A DNA stretch of 64,000 nucleotides from Brucella pecoris (GCF_006376675.1 NZ_VEWK01000003.1:248001-312000), one strand, 5' to 3'; shown: positions 44,828 to 55,832, counted from the first letter of the stretch. Numbers and translations are program-made. The notes: a model not told the origin generated them from the letters alone.

Positions 44828-46650
44828 AACAGGCTGGGCTGGTGCGGAGTTTTTTCCCACAGATGCGGCACCCGCACCAGTTGCCATAGCGCACGCCAGG
44901 CCGATATCGAAATCAGTATCCAGTAAATCGGGATCGAAAGCAGGTAGGCATAGCCTCCCAGTTCCGTTGGCTCCATAGTTCTGGAGCCAAGAAGATAAAA
45001 GCTCACATAAGCCATCAGAATGTTCATTACGTCGAGCGCCAGCAACCATATGCTGTGAGGCGTCAGCGGACCGAATGCGGTACTCACCAGCAATGTGAAG
45101 AACATGACCAGCATAAGCGGATGCAACAATGCAGAGCCGATAATACCCAAGGTATAGATCTGATTGACGGTGAATCTGAACCACCCCAGTTCGCGCCAGG
45201 TATTATAAGGCTGGCGCCCGTGAACGAGCCAGGTCTGCATCCATCCTTTGAGCCAGCGCGTGCGCTGCTTTCTCCAAATATCATAGTTGACCGGTGCGTC
45301 CTCAATCGTTCCACGCGTGATGACACCGATACGATAACCAAATCGAGCGAGCCTCACACCTAGATCGGCATCTTCCGTGACATTGTAGGCATCCCAGCCA
45401 CCGACCTCCTCCAGGCACGACCGCCGGAAATGATTGGAAGTACCTCCGAGCGGAATGACAAGTCCTCGAGAAGCAAGCCACGGCAGGAGCCCGCGGAAAA
45501 GTGCGGCATATTCGAAGGCAAACATTCGCGTCAGCAGATTATGGCGAAAATTTCCGATAATCAGCGGCGCCTGTACACAGGCGAGCTTGTCGCCTTCTGC
45601 CTGAAAGGTCTGCCATGCTTCAAGCAACTGATCGGGATGGGGACGATCTTCAGCATCAAAGACCGCAACAATTTCGCCTCGTGCAAACTGCAATGCATAA
45701 TTCAGCGCCTTTGGCTTTGTCTTAGGCCCGCCAGACGGCACGAGAACCAATTCGAAATTTGATGGCAGTCGCTCACGACGTATTGCAGCTATCGTATCAA
45801 AGTCATCCTTCTCGCAGACAAGCTTGATATCAAGTTTACTTGCCGGCCAGTTCAACCGCTTCAGGCTGATAACAAGCTGACCGATCACGTCCTGCTCCCG
45901 ATACAGCGGGACGAGGACGGAATAGTTTGGTAAATCGCGCGGTCTGCATTTCTTGAGCTCGAGAAATTTCAATCTTCGTCCGGAGGCAGCCGCGAACAAT
46001 CGGATCATCACGCAACCAAAGAAGAATATCGACAGCGTCACGTGAAGCACCAGAAGCGTTATCATCGGCCAGTTGAACATGCAGGCGAAGAACGCATAGA
46101 CCCCCATGGCAATGATAAACGCCTGAGGCGTATCCAGAACGCGTGCCGCTGAAAGCGACTGCGGCGTCATTTCATGTGCGCGTGTGATCAGATCCTTCTG
46201 ATGTCGCTGCCGCATAATGTGTTTCAACAGCGTCGGTGTGCAGATACGTATCCGGTTCTTCAACTGTGGTGTCGCAAGAATATGATCCCGGAGCTTTCTG
46301 ATGCGATTTTCTGACGGAGCTATGTAAAGATAGCTACCTCCGTCGGTACCGAGCACCATGACCTGTCCAACATCAACAAAAGCCGACGGTTTTTCCTCAC
46401 CAGAGACGAAAATGCGAGAGGGTAGAGCCTCGTTTGTAAATTCCACCCCCAAAATATCAGCAATAGCTGCGTAGATGACCGGTTCCGCAACATCACCTCG
46501 CTGAACCAGTTCCGCACAAAAAGATGTTCCATGATGAGCCGCAGCACTATAGGCCCCCAACAACGCATCTCTGGACACGCCACATTGTTCCAATCTGGCT
46601 GATATGGCACTGCATATCTCCAGATCGAACGCAATCGATACACTACTCAT
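44770..46650 (-). CDS. Processive GT2 with N-terminal MshEN-like domain
   Basis: A 626-residue protein. Residues 1-150 resemble an MshEN/GspE N-terminal domain ([33 protein letters not shown]). Helices follow at about 178-220. A GT2 domain (240-470) has [15 protein letters not shown] (332-335), TEDAD (425-429) and QRTRW (462-466), the signature of processive beta-glycan synthases. Four or more helices end the protein. XagB and NfrB share GT2 plus MshEN domains. The RLG residues that bind c-di-GMP in canonical MshEN motifs are not obvious here. The 3' end overlaps ppk2 by 58 bases. Confidence 0.8.
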   Translation of the reverse strand: MSSVSIAFDLEICSAISARLEQCGVSRDALLGAYSAAAHHGTSFCAELVQRGDVAEPVIYAAIADILGVEFTNEALPSRIFVSGEEKPSAFVDVGQVMVLGTDGGSYLYIAPSENRIRKLRDHILATPQLKNRIRICTPTLLKHIMRQRHQKDLITRAHEMTPQSLSAARVLDTPQAFIIAMGVYAFFACMFNWPMITLLVLHVTLSIFFFGCVMIRLFAAASGRRLKFLELKKCRPRDLPNYSVLVPLYREQDVIGQLVISLKRLNWPASKLDIKLVCEKDDFDTIAAIRRERLPSNFELVLVPSGGPKTKPKALNYALQFARGEIVAVFDAEDRPHPDQLLEAWQTFQAEGDKLACVQAPLIIGNFRHNLLTRMFAFEYAALFRGLLPWLASRGLVIPLGGTSNHFRRSCLEEVGGWDAYNVTEDADLGVRLARFGYRIGVITRGTIEDAPVNYDIWRKQRTRWLKGWMQTWLVHGRQPYNTWRELGWFRFTVNQIYTLGIIGSALLHPLMLVMFFTLLVSTAFGPLTPHSIWLLALDVMNILMAYVSFYLLGSRTMEPTELGGYAYLLSIPIYWILISISAWRALWQLVRVPHLWEKTPHQPSLFYISANEEVRNVEPRPMID

Positions 46651-46877
46651 AGCACCCCCGCACTACTGAATACCTATAATTATGTTTTAGGAATTTACAA
46701 TTATACTTAATTTACCGATTACTTTATTAGGAATTTATCTCGGTAAAACTACAATCAAAACGTAATATACTTAAAGCGAATTGCAACCTTTATTTTCGTT
46801 GAACCTTAGTTGAGTATTGCTCGTCACCCGATTTTTCAGTTAATGCGAGATTATAGAGAAAAAGGCAGAAGCCGATC

Positions 46878-47726
46878 ATGAAACGCTACCTCCCAAGGCT
46901 TCTAATCGCGCTGGTATTCGCATGCGGTACTCATGGTGCCCTCGCTTCAGACACTCAACCGGAGGCTCCATCCTTCATCAACCAGAAAGAACGCCTGCCA
47001 TTGCCGTCCTTGCAAGCGCTCAATCGGTTGCGGTTTATCACGACCGTCGACTTCCCTCCGTTCAACATGCTGGGCGATCAGGCGCAGCTTTCCGGCTATA
47101 ACGTCGATCTTGCCAAAGCGCTTTGCCATCAATTGGGTGTCGATGACATCTGTCAGATTGAAGCTGCACCATGGAACGAGCTTGAAGGGCGCCTGCTTAG
47201 CGGGCAGGCCGAAGCGATCATAGCCGGGTGGAAGCCAACCGAAGCAAACCGCGAACAATTTGTCTTCTCACGCTCCTATATGCGGTTGCCAGCACGATTT
47301 GTGACGACCAATGCAGGCGCGTTTAGCGAAGACGCAGTTATGGCAACGAAGGGAAAGAGTGTTGGCGTGATTGCGGGTACTGCCCATGAGCAGCTTCTGA
47401 AAAGCTATTTTCCTGAGGCAGTTGCTAAACCTTACTCTGATGATTCACTCATGCTCGCCGACCTCAAAAGCGGCAAGATAAGTGCTGTGTTCCATGACGG
47501 CATGTCACTTTCGATGTGGCTGAATAGCCCTGAAGGCCATGCGTGTTGCACATTCGCAGATGGCCCCTATCTTGCGCCGCAATATCTTGGCGGCGGCCTC
47601 AGTATTGCTGTAGCGCAGCAAAACGTTCCCCTCGTCAATGCCCTCAACAATGCTCTCCAGGCCCTGCAGCAGAAAGGCACGCTAACGGAGCTCTATCTGC
47701 GCTATTTTCCCAACAGCTTTTACTAA
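46878..47726 (+). CDS. Periplasmic amino-acid-type solute-binding protein
   Basis: A 282-residue secreted protein with signal peptide (MKRYLPRLLIALVFACGTHGALA, cleavage near 23) and the SBP_bac_3 fold: LRFITTVDFPPFNMLGDQAQLSGYNVDLAKALCHQLG, then WNELEGRLLSGQAEAIIAG and FSRSYMRLPARFV. It would bind polar amino acids or related compounds. No permease or ATPase gene adjoins, so it is an orphan or partners a distant transporter. Its promoter lies in the AT-rich 227-base gap upstream. Confidence 0.85.
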   Translation: MKRYLPRLLIALVFACGTHGALASDTQPEAPSFINQKERLPLPSLQALNRLRFITTVDFPPFNMLGDQAQLSGYNVDLAKALCHQLGVDDICQIEAAPWNELEGRLLSGQAEAIIAGWKPTEANREQFVFSRSYMRLPARFVTTNAGAFSEDAVMATKGKSVGVIAGTAHEQLLKSYFPEAVAKPYSDDSLMLADLKSGKISAVFHDGMSLSMWLNSPEGHACCTFADGPYLAPQYLGGGLSIAVAQQNVPLVNALNNALQALQQKGTLTELYLRYFPNSFY

Positions 47727-48050
47727 GCCGAGCATCAAACGGATCTGGCCAATAAAATCGGGCCTGTCATTGCGTGCCATTTTGACGCAGAGAAGATTCA
47801 GGGGCAAACGAATTTTCAGATATTTTTGAAAATTCCGATATATCGATACTTACAGTACAAAAGTAAAATTATTTTTTATCAAATATATAACTCAATTTGA
47901 TTGCATGAAAGCCGATACCAGTACGCACTCTTCAGTACGAATTGCGCCGCTTCTAACATAAAAAGCTCAACAAATACATCCATTTATTTTTACTTGAACA
48001 AATCATCCTCTCATCAATAATCAGATTGAGGGAGAAGGAGGATTTATACA
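47727..48050. other. AT-rich gene-free region
   Basis: About 320 bases between the solute-binding gene and the small membrane protein. A very AT-rich core (about 47820-47990) suggests promoter or curved DNA. No frame, repeat or RNA structure was recognised. Confidence 0.4.
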
Positions 48051-48215
48051 ATGTTCGATGGTGTACCTGCTCAATGGCACAAGACTCCGGAACAAACAAA
48101 GCGCTCGCCTAATGAGGCTGCTTACGTGTTTCTTGGCATCATGCTTGCGGCACTCAGCGTGCCCGCAACTTTTCTAGGGTGGGCAATCGTTCAGAGCATC
48201 GCATCGCTGTTCTAG
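48051..48215 (+). CDS. Small single-helix membrane protein
   Basis: A 54-residue protein. It starts MFDGVPAQWHKTPEQ, has one membrane helix (about 24-50, YVFLGIMLAALSVPATFLGWAIV) and ends SIASLF. A strong ribosome site (GAAGGAGGA at 48034-48042) lies 8 bases before the ATG. The frame is clean and ends in TAG at 48215. A strong terminator follows at 48295. Too short for standard ORF callers. Function unknown; single-helix proteins of this size often act as regulators or accessory subunits. Confidence 0.7.
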   Translation: MFDGVPAQWHKTPEQTKRSPNEAAYVFLGIMLAALSVPATFLGWAIVQSIASLF

Positions 48216-48294
48216 GAGCTGCGCGGTTTCTTTTTCGAAGGCCGGTCGCAATTTAGTTCCAGTCTCACCCATGAGTGCAAGCATAGGCTGATGC

Positions 48295-48323
48295 AAAAAG
48301 CCCCGCCTTTCGGCGGGGCTTTT
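48295..48323. terminator. Bidirectional intrinsic terminator
   Basis: AGCCCCGCC and GGCGGGGCT pair around TTTC, flanked by an A-run and a T-run. It lies between the small membrane protein gene and the convergent bepE. Confidence 0.88.
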
Positions 48324-48342
48324 GTTTGAACTTCGAGACTGA

Positions 48343-51300
48343 CTAGATTTGGTTATCCGTCTGCCCGTTCGAATTAGTCGTCTCATTCACATCTTCATCC
48401 TCCGGCTTCTTCGGAGGCTTGCGCGCTATCAAACTATAGAACATCGGAATGAAGAACGTTGCGATGAACGTCGCCGCCAACATGCCGCCGATGACGCCTG
48501 TACCAATGGAGTGACGGCTTGCCGAACCGGCACCCGTGCTGATCGCAAGCGGCACCACACCGAGAATGAAGGCCAGCGAAGTCATCACGATCGGACGGAA
48601 CCGCAGACGAGCAGCCGACGCTGCCGCCTCAATGGCGGATTTTCCGGTCTCTCGTTCAAGCACCGCGAACTCCACAATCAAAATCGCGTTCTTCGCTGCC
48701 AGACCTATGAGTGTCACCAGACCGATCTGGAAATACACGTCATTGGTCAACCCGCGCAGATCGGTCGCAAGCAATGCGCCGAAGATTGCGAACGGCACTG
48801 CCGTGATGACAGCGAGCGGCAGGCTCCAACGCTCATACTGTGCAGCCAGGATCAGGAACACCATGACAAGACCGAAGATCATAGCCTGCGTGCCTGTGCC
48901 GCTGGTAGTCACTTCCTGATAGGCCGAGCCCGTCCATGCAATCTGATAGCCTTGCGGAAGAACTTCCGCAGCGACTTCCTGCATTGCCTTGATCGCATCA
49001 CCAGATGTGAAACCCGGTGCCGGATTGCCGGTAATTTTGGCTGCATTGAAGGCGTTGAAGCGTTCAAGCTGATCGGGACCGACAATGCGTTTGACCGTCA
49101 CGAGGGCGTCGAGCGGGATCATGCTGCCGGAATTAGCCCGTACAAAGACGTGCTTGAGGTCGCTTGGATCGCGGCGGAACTCAGCTTCCGACTGCAGATT
49201 GACCTGATAGTTGCGGCCAAACAGCGTAAAGTCGTTGACGTAGAGACTGCCGAATGTTGCCTGCATCGCAGTGAATACGGAGTTGATCGGCACACCCATA
49301 GCCTTCGCCTTTTCGCGATCAAGCTGGATGTCGTACTGTGGAACATTCGGATCAAACGTCGTGCGGACGCCCTGCAGCTCCGGCCGCTTGGCCGCAGCTT
49401 CAGTAATGAGCTTGGTTGCACGCGTCAGCGATTCCACGCCGCCGCCCGTACGATCCTGAACATAGAGTTCAAAGCCACCAGTGGTACTCAGGCCCATGAT
49501 CGGCGGCGGATTGAACGCAAGAACAAGCCCATCCTTGATGCCCGCATTCATCGCCATGATGGCACCGGGAAGATTGCGCGCATCGGTTTCAGGCGTCGTG
49601 CGTTCCTTCCAATCCTTGAGCATAATGAACATCGTGCCCGCACTGGTTTTCAGACCACCCGACAAAAGATCGAAACCGGATACCGCGAAGACACTTTCCA
49701 CAGCCGGGTTCTTCCGGATATTCGTGCTCGCCTGATCGAGAACCGCCGTTGTACGCTCCAAAGAGGCTGCAGGAGGAAGTACGGCAACACTGAACAGGAA
49801 GCCCTGATCCTCATCCGGCAGCAGCGATCCCGGAACTCTTTCGAAAAGATAGTATGTCGCGCCGAGAAGACCTGCAAACAGGATGAGGCCGATTGCTGCA
49901 CGCTTCAAAAAGAAGCGAACACCGCTGGAGTAACCATCTGTCACCCGCTCGAAGAAGCGGTTGAAAATACGGAACGGCAACATCGGCTCGTGATGACCCG
50001 GCTTGAGGATCAACGCACAGAGCGCCGGTGTCAGTGTCAGAGCCACAAGACCGGACAACGTCACCGAGATCGCGATGGTGACGGCAAACTGCTTGTACAT
50101 TTCGCCGACAAGACCGCCCATGAAGGCCACCGGAATGAACACGGCGCAGAGCACGAGAACAATCGCGATAACCGGCCCCGTCACTTCACCCATAGCCTTG
50201 ATGGCGGCCTTGCGCGGCGAAAGTTTCTCGGTCGTCATGATACGTTCGACGTTTTCCAGAACCACGATAGCATCATCGACCACGATGCCGATTGCCAGCA
50301 CCAGACCGAAGAGCGTCAAGAGGTTGATGGAGAAGCCGAGCACATACATGCCAGCAAATGTACCGATAATAGAGATCGGCACTGCGATGATCGGAATAAG
50401 CGTCGCGCGCCAGTTCTGCAGGAAGATGAACACCACGAGCACGACGAGAATGATCGCCTCGATGAAGGTGTGAATCACTTCCTCGATGGAGACCTTGATG
50501 AACTTCGTCGTATCAAACGGGATCGAGTAATCGATACCAGCCGGGAAGCTCGCCTTCAGCTCATTCATACGGTTCTGAATGAGTTCCATCGTATTGAGCG
50601 CGTTTGCGCCGGGTTGCAGATAAATTGCAATCGGAACAGCAGACGTGCCGTTAAGATTACTGTCGACGAGATAGCTTTCTGTCCCCAGTTCGATGCGCGC
50701 AACGTCCTTCAGACGGAGAGTGGCAGCGTTGGGGCTTGAACGCAGGATAATGTTTTCGAATGCCGCAGCATCCGGCAGACGTCCCTGCGTGGTCGCCGTA
50801 TAGGTGAACGGCCCGGCTTGCGGGTCCGGCTGGTCGCCGAAGCGGCCCGCGGCAAACTGCGCATTCTGTTCCTGAATAGCCGTCGAGACATCGCTCGGGG
50901 TCAGATTATACTGCGCCAGCTTATCCGGACGCAGCCAGATGCGCATCGAATAGTCGATATTGCCGAGCAACTGCACATCGCCGACGCCCTGCAAACGTTT
51001 GAGGTCATCGACCACGTTTAGAAGCGCGTAGTTACCGACATAGGTGCGGTCATAGCGATTGCTATCGGAGAACATGGCAACCATGCCCAGAATCGTGGTG
51101 GAGCGCTTGTCCACCGTGACACCGAGACGCTGCACTTCCTGCGGAAGGGACGAGGTCGCACGCTGCACGCGGTTGTTGACATTGATGGTGGCCTGATCCG
51201 GGTCAGTGCCCAGAGCGAAGGTTACCGTCAACTGCATGGTGCCGCTACCAAGGCTCGAGGACTGCATATAAAGCATGTTCTCGACGCCGTTGATCTGCTG

Positions 51301-51498
51301 TTCCAACGGTGCAGCAACAGTCTGCGCCACCGTTTCGGCGCTTGCACCGGGATAGGTCGCACTGACAACCACCTGCGGCGGTGTCAATTCAGGGTACTGG
51401 GCGATCGGCAGGATCCGGATACAGATCAGGCCAGCCAGCACGAGCACAATGGAGATGACCGCCGCAAAAACGGGGCGATCGACGAAGAATCTATTCAT
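48343..51498 (-). CDS. bepE: RND multidrug efflux pump, inner-membrane component
   Basis: A 1051-residue HAE1-family pump with 12 helices. It starts [23 protein letters not shown], has [19 protein letters not shown] (proton-relay region in helix 4) and two large periplasmic porter domains, and ends with a polar tail ([19 protein letters not shown]). It exports drugs, detergents and bile salts through the periplasmic adaptor and an outer-membrane TolC-type channel. Its start overlaps the bepD stop by 4 bases. BepE of Brucella suis is the best named match, from gene order and the divergent TetR gene. Confidence 0.9.
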   Translation of the reverse strand: MNRFFVDRPVFAAVISIVLVLAGLICIRILPIAQYPELTPPQVVVSATYPGASAETVAQTVAAPLEQQINGVENMLYMQSSSLGSGTMQLTVTFALGTDPDQATINVNNRVQRATSSLPQEVQRLGVTVDKRSTTILGMVAMFSDSNRYDRTYVGNYALLNVVDDLKRLQGVGDVQLLGNIDYSMRIWLRPDKLAQYNLTPSDVSTAIQEQNAQFAAGRFGDQPDPQAGPFTYTATTQGRLPDAAAFENIILRSSPNAATLRLKDVARIELGTESYLVDSNLNGTSAVPIAIYLQPGANALNTMELIQNRMNELKASFPAGIDYSIPFDTTKFIKVSIEEVIHTFIEAIILVVLVVFIFLQNWRATLIPIIAVPISIIGTFAGMYVLGFSINLLTLFGLVLAIGIVVDDAIVVLENVERIMTTEKLSPRKAAIKAMGEVTGPVIAIVLVLCAVFIPVAFMGGLVGEMYKQFAVTIAISVTLSGLVALTLTPALCALILKPGHHEPMLPFRIFNRFFERVTDGYSSGVRFFLKRAAIGLILFAGLLGATYYLFERVPGSLLPDEDQGFLFSVAVLPPAASLERTTAVLDQASTNIRKNPAVESVFAVSGFDLLSGGLKTSAGTMFIMLKDWKERTTPETDARNLPGAIMAMNAGIKDGLVLAFNPPPIMGLSTTGGFELYVQDRTGGGVESLTRATKLITEAAAKRPELQGVRTTFDPNVPQYDIQLDREKAKAMGVPINSVFTAMQATFGSLYVNDFTLFGRNYQVNLQSEAEFRRDPSDLKHVFVRANSGSMIPLDALVTVKRIVGPDQLERFNAFNAAKITGNPAPGFTSGDAIKAMQEVAAEVLPQGYQIAWTGSAYQEVTTSGTGTQAMIFGLVMVFLILAAQYERWSLPLAVITAVPFAIFGALLATDLRGLTNDVYFQIGLVTLIGLAAKNAILIVEFAVLERETGKSAIEAAASAARLRFRPIVMTSLAFILGVVPLAISTGAGSASRHSIGTGVIGGMLAATFIATFFIPMFYSLIARKPPKKPEDEDVNETTNSNGQTDNQI

Positions 51499-52709
51499 TG
51501 CTTGTCTGCCGCCTGTTCTTTGCCAGAATCAGCGCCAGCCTTATCGGGCGATGTCTGATTGCTTGCTTCAGTAGCTGCGTCGACCGGATTGACTGGATGC
51601 CCCGGAGCGGCCTTGATGAGGCCTTCGGTTATGACCCGATCACCTGAGTTAAGGCCCTCGGAAACCAACCATGCATCGCTCAGCTCACGAGAAACCGTAA
51701 TCGGTCGCACTTCGACGACGTTGTCCTTGTTGACCACATAAACGAATTGCGTTTGCGGGCCCTGAAGCAACGCGGCCTTCGGGATCGTGATAGCGTTTTT
51801 GACCTCGATGCCGAGGATCACCGCGCGAACGAACTGACCGGGAATCAGGCGGCGATTTGGATTCTCAACGACAGCACGGGCGCCAAGAGTTCCCGTTTCC
51901 GTATCAAGCGACGAGGACGTGAAGTCGATTGTTCCTTCATGATCATAGGCTTGCCCGTCACCGAACAGTACCTTGATCTTGAGGCGATTGGCATCTTCGC
52001 CCGTAGCGCCGCGTTCAGCGCGCAAGCGGTCGATTTCGGCTGCTTCCGTGTCTGTGAAGGAGAAGTTCACGTAAACCGGATCGAGCTGCATGATCGAGGT
52101 CAAGAGGCTTGAGGATGCATCGGTACCGATGAGGCTGCCCTCATTGACCTGTTCGAGGCTGGTGATACCGCTGATTGGCGCGGTTACCTTGGTATAGCTC
52201 AGATTGAGCTCTGCCGTACGTAACTGTGCCTTGGCTGCTGCAACCGATGCCTTGTTCAAGTCACGGGTCGCAAAAGCTGAGTCGCGAACGGCTGTGCTCT
52301 GTACCTTCTGCTGAACCAATTGTTCGGCGCGCTCAGCATCTCGGATGGATTGCTGATACTGCGCTTCAGCCTGAGCTACCTGTGCCTGAGCCTTTTCAAG
52401 CTCCGCCTCATAAGGTGCAGGGTCTATTTCAAATAACACGTCGCCAGCTTTGACTTCCGTGCCTTCGGTGAAATTGCGGTGAAGCAATATTCCGCCCACA
52501 CGCGCGCGCACCTGAACATCACGATAGGCACTGATACGCGCCGCATATTCATAGGTAACAGGTACGTCATGCGGCTTAACCGCGATAACGGATACCTGTG
52601 GCGGAGGTGGTGTTGCGCCTCCCGGTGCTTGCGCCAGAACGGGTTGCCCCGCAAAGACAAGAAATGCGGCCCCTGCCGCAAAAAGCCGAATAGAACGGTT
52701 CATAGTCAT
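51495..52709 (-). CDS. bepD: RND efflux periplasmic adaptor (membrane fusion protein)
   Basis: A 404-residue adaptor. Signal peptide [26 protein letters not shown] (cleavage near 26), then a biotinyl-lipoyl-like domain ([33 protein letters not shown]) split by a long helical hairpin (about 100-180). Beta-barrel and membrane-proximal domains follow. It has no lipobox cysteine. It links BepE to the outer-membrane channel. Start 52709 is used. It is divergent from bepR with a palindromic operator between them. Confidence 0.9.
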   Translation of the reverse strand: MTMNRSIRLFAAGAAFLVFAGQPVLAQAPGGATPPPPQVSVIAVKPHDVPVTYEYAARISAYRDVQVRARVGGILLHRNFTEGTEVKAGDVLFEIDPAPYEAELEKAQAQVAQAEAQYQQSIRDAERAEQLVQQKVQSTAVRDSAFATRDLNKASVAAAKAQLRTAELNLSYTKVTAPISGITSLEQVNEGSLIGTDASSSLLTSIMQLDPVYVNFSFTDTEAAEIDRLRAERGATGEDANRLKIKVLFGDGQAYDHEGTIDFTSSSLDTETGTLGARAVVENPNRRLIPGQFVRAVILGIEVKNAITIPKAALLQGPQTQFVYVVNKDNVVEVRPITVSRELSDAWLVSEGLNSGDRVITEGLIKAAPGHPVNPVDAATEASNQTSPDKAGADSGKEQAADKQ

Positions 52710-52759
52710 GATGGGAGTGCCCTTGCTGTCGCGCGGTGCTGCCAATTTAACATACACGA

Positions 52760-52773
52760 GTGTTTGTAAACAC
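52760..52773. promoter_or_regulatory. Putative BepR operator
   Basis: GTGTTT-GT-AAACAC, a symmetric dyad inside a longer AT-rich stretch (ACATACACGA...ACTACTGTGTTAT), as in AcrR-type TetR operators. It lies between the divergent bepD and bepR genes, 50 bases before the bepD ATG. Confidence 0.6.
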
Positions 52774-52878
52774 GAACTACTGTGTTATAGTCAATCACCT
52801 AATATTACAGATCACGAATGAGTTATCCAGATTTAGCGATAAATTGGGCCATTAGCCTGCATCCACCCGAGAGAAGTC

Positions 52879-53508
52879 ATGCGAAGAACGAAAGCCGAGG
52901 CCGCCGAAACCCGGGAAGCCATTCTGGTGGCTGCCGAGCAGGTTTTCCTCGAGCGCGGTGTCAATCAATCTACACTGATGGAAATCGCCTGTCATGCCGG
53001 AGTAACGCGTGGTGCTATTTATTTCCACTTTCACGACAAGCTTGAGATCGTACGTACAATCATAGGCAGTGTGCGGTTCCCGCAAGAAGAAATCATGTTG
53101 CAGGCAGCGGCGGTCAATCACCCCAATCCGATGCATGTTCTGGAGCAATCGATTATTCAAGCACTACAGCTTTTCTCGAACGATGAGCGCCAACAGAACA
53201 TTTTCATAATCATCAACCAGCGATGCGAGTTCGTTGGCGAAATGGCCCCGCTCGAAGACCGCCTCAGGGAAGCGCGTGCCAATGCCCTCTCATTGTTCGC
53301 GGGATTACTGGACGTGGCCGCAAGACGCGGGGAACTTTCGAAGGAATGGACATCTGATACGGCAGCACCAGTCCTGCTCTCCATATTGAGCGGACTTCTC
53401 AACGAATGGTTGCGAGGCGACAGAGGTTATGATCTTGTAACCTATGGCGGCAAGGCGATCTCGATACTCATTCGATCCATGAGAAATCAGGCGGCCGAAG
53501 CCCATTAG
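52879..53508 (+). CDS. bepR: TetR-family repressor of the efflux genes
   Basis: A 209-residue AcrR-like regulator. The N-terminal helix-turn-helix (about 8-56) contains AILVAAEQVFLERGVNQSTLMEIACHAGVTRGAIYFHFHDKLEI. The C-terminal part is the ligand-binding, dimer-forming domain. In Brucella suis BepR represses bepDE, and inducers such as bile acid relieve it. Here it is divergent from bepD, with the start 169 bases away and a dyad between. Start 52879 has GAGAG upstream. Confidence 0.9.
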   Translation: MRRTKAEAAETREAILVAAEQVFLERGVNQSTLMEIACHAGVTRGAIYFHFHDKLEIVRTIIGSVRFPQEEIMLQAAAVNHPNPMHVLEQSIIQALQLFSNDERQQNIFIIINQRCEFVGEMAPLEDRLREARANALSLFAGLLDVAARRGELSKEWTSDTAAPVLLSILSGLLNEWLRGDRGYDLVTYGGKAISILIRSMRNQAAEAH

Positions 53509-53607
53509 AGTGTATCCTGAAAAGTGCGAAACGATTTTCGGAAAAGATGCGTGTTAAAACAATTGTTTAGAACACCGATCTGATTCAATCAGATCGAAAC
53601 GCGCTCC
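53507..53607. repeat. Dispersed palindromic repeat copy
   Basis: Begins AGAGTGTATCCTGAAAAGTGCG at the bepR stop and ends GCCGATCTGATTCAATCAGATC-like (CACCGATCTG...), then GCGCTCC. Same layout as other copies. Confidence 0.75.
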
Positions 53608-53736
53608 AGAGGCATTGCCGGATACAATTGCGATATCGTGTGCCTGCCGGGCCTGCTATTTTCCGCAGTGGCAAGTTTCAACCTATTGTGATTGCCAAAC
53701 TTCAAAATTGGGAAAGACGCTCGACTCTTTTATAAT

Positions 53737-53756
53737 TTACGCTTACGTCAATGTAA
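53737..53756. promoter_or_regulatory. Possible regulator dyad upstream of fadD
   Basis: TTACGCTTACGTCAATGTAA is an imperfect dyad with TTAC...GTAA ends. It resembles fatty-acid/branched-chain degradation operators of LiuR or FadR-like type in proteobacteria. It lies about 130 bases before the fadD start, near a TATAAT-like stretch. Weak evidence. Confidence 0.35.
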
Positions 53757-53882
53757 CTCTTGCGAAGAGTATAAAACTCGACCACATTTATGAACGAGGA
53801 AGCTGTCCGTGGGGCGGACGGTTTGGGAGACGGCGGGCGCACAGGCTGCCCAATTTAAGACGGAGCAATCCGGGGAGAAGAA

Positions 53883-55628
53883 ATGGCGAAAAAAACGACT
53901 GGGCAAAGTGCATCCGTAGTTGAATCCGTCGCGGCAGACTCAACAGGCAAGAGTACGCCGACGCAAGAAAAAATCTGGTTCAAATCATATCCGGCAGGCG
54001 TTCCGCACGAGATCGACCTCAGCAAGGCGACCTCCATTGGCGATATGATCCTGGCGTCTTGCCGACAATTCGCAGACAGCCCCGCATTTACCTGTATGGG
54101 TAAAGATCTTACGTATAAGGCACTCGACGAACACTCGCGCGCATTGGCTTCTTTTCTACAGTCGCGCGGCCTCGTCAAGGGTGACCGCGTTGCGGTGATG
54201 ATGCCGAATATCCTGCATTATCCGATTGCCTTTACGGCAATTCTCCGTGCGGGCTTTGTCGTCGTGAACGTCAATCCCCTTTATACCCCACGCGAACTTG
54301 AGCACCAGTTGAACGATTCGGGCGCCAAGGCACTCATCGTCCTTGAAAACTTTGCAGCGACCGTACAGAAGACCCTGTCTTCCATCCATGTACCCAACAT
54401 CATTGTCGCGTCGATGGGCGATATGCATGGTTTCAAGGGGCACATCATTAATTTTGTCGTCCGCAAGGTGAAAAAACTTGTACCCGAATGGACGATCCCT
54501 GGCCATGTCCGTTTCAAGGACGCACTCGCGCAGGGGCGTGGTAAATCACTCAACCCCGTGCCTGTTCAGGGCTCCGATCTTGCTTTCCTGCAATATACCG
54601 GTGGAACAACGGGCATATCGAAGGGTGCGATGCTCACCCACACCAATATCATCGCCAATGTCGAGCAGATGGATGCCTGGATAGCGGTAGCGTTCCGCAA
54701 CAAGGGCAAACCGAAGGCGATGAATTTTGTGTGTGCGCTGCCGCTCTATCACATCTTCGCACTCACCGTGAATGCGATGACTGGCCTGAAACTCGGTGCG
54801 CGCAATATTCTCATCCCCAATCCGCGCGATATTCCCGGCTTCGTCAAGGAACTCAAGAAATATCCGTTCCATATCTTTCCGGGGCTCAATACGCTGTTCA
54901 ATGGGCTGATGAACAATCCGGATTTCCAGACGCTCGATTTCAAGCCTTTGCTTCTGACACTTGGCGGCGGCATGGCTGTCCAACGCCCTGTTGCCGAACG
55001 ATGGCAGAAAATGACCGGCTGCGTCATCACAGAGGGTTACGGCCTGTCTGAAACCTCGCCCGTCGCCAGTGCCAATGTGCTTGATGCGACCGAGTTTTCA
55101 GGCACGATAGGCGTACCGATTCCGTCGACCGATATCGCAATACGCGATGATGATGGAAATGACCTCGCGCTCGGCGAAGTGGGCGAGATCTGTGTGCGCG
55201 GCCCGCAGGTGATGAAGGGATATTGGAACCGTCCCGACGAGACCAAACGCTCAATCATGCCCGATGGTTACTTTCGTACCGGTGATATGGGCTTCATGGA
55301 CGAACGCGGATATACCAAGATCGTCGACCGCAAGAAGGACATGATCCTCGTATCCGGTTTCAATGTTTATCCGAACGAGATCGAGGAAGTGGCTGCCGGC
55401 CATCCCGGCATCGTGGAATCGGCCGCCATCGGCATACCGAACGAGCATTCCGGCGAAGTGGTGAAACTCTACGTCGTCAAAAGCGACCCGAGCCTGTCCG
55501 AAGATGATGTGAAGGCTTATTGTGCCGAACGTCTCACCAACTACAAGCGCCCGCGTGAAATCGAATTCCGCGAAAGCCTGCCGAAAAGCAATGTGGGCAA
55601 GATTTTGCGTCGCGAACTACGCGACTAG
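53883..55628 (+). CDS. fadD: Long-chain fatty acid-CoA ligase
   Basis: A 581-residue AMP-forming acyl-CoA synthetase. Seen: adenylate motif YTGGTTGISKGAMLTHTN (about 235-252), EGYGLSETSPVASAN, RTGDMGFMDERGYTKIVDRKKDMILVSGFNVYPNEIEE, and the C-terminal catalytic lysine in LPKSNVGKILRRELRD. It activates imported long-chain fatty acids for beta-oxidation or phospholipid synthesis. Ribosome site GGGGAGAAGA precedes the ATG. It stands alone. Confidence 0.93.
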   Translation: MAKKTTGQSASVVESVAADSTGKSTPTQEKIWFKSYPAGVPHEIDLSKATSIGDMILASCRQFADSPAFTCMGKDLTYKALDEHSRALASFLQSRGLVKGDRVAVMMPNILHYPIAFTAILRAGFVVVNVNPLYTPRELEHQLNDSGAKALIVLENFAATVQKTLSSIHVPNIIVASMGDMHGFKGHIINFVVRKVKKLVPEWTIPGHVRFKDALAQGRGKSLNPVPVQGSDLAFLQYTGGTTGISKGAMLTHTNIIANVEQMDAWIAVAFRNKGKPKAMNFVCALPLYHIFALTVNAMTGLKLGARNILIPNPRDIPGFVKELKKYPFHIFPGLNTLFNGLMNNPDFQTLDFKPLLLTLGGGMAVQRPVAERWQKMTGCVITEGYGLSETSPVASANVLDATEFSGTIGVPIPSTDIAIRDDDGNDLALGEVGEICVRGPQVMKGYWNRPDETKRSIMPDGYFRTGDMGFMDERGYTKIVDRKKDMILVSGFNVYPNEIEEVAAGHPGIVESAAIGIPNEHSGEVVKLYVVKSDPSLSEDDVKAYCAERLTNYKRPREIEFRESLPKSNVGKILRRELRD

Positions 55629-55832
55629 AGCGTATCCCGAAAAGTGTGAAACGGTTTTCGGACAAGATGCGCGTCAAAACAAACAGTTAGAGCGCCGATC
55701 TGATTCAATCAGATCGAAACGCGCTTTAATGCATGTCTCCCAAAAGTGGGAACCGGTTTTGGGATAAAGACATGCATGAAAACAAACGCTTAAAGCGTGT
55801 CGTACGAGTACGATAGAATGCGACACGCTTTA
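55627..55832. repeat. Tandem of three palindromic repeat modules
   Basis: Module 1 (55627-55728) is the common AGAGCG...GCGCTTT unit. Module 2 (55729-55777) is a hairpin with ATGCATGTCT and AGACATGCAT arms. Module 3 (55791-55832) is AAAGCGTGTCGTA...GCGACACGCTTT. It starts directly at the fadD stop. Together they may end fadD transcription. Confidence 0.75.

Noticed and set aside
48349..50739. 796-codon frame on the plus strand
   Set aside because: It is antisense to the RND pump gene and has the His/Arg/Gln-rich composition of a shadow frame; no ribosome site or domain.
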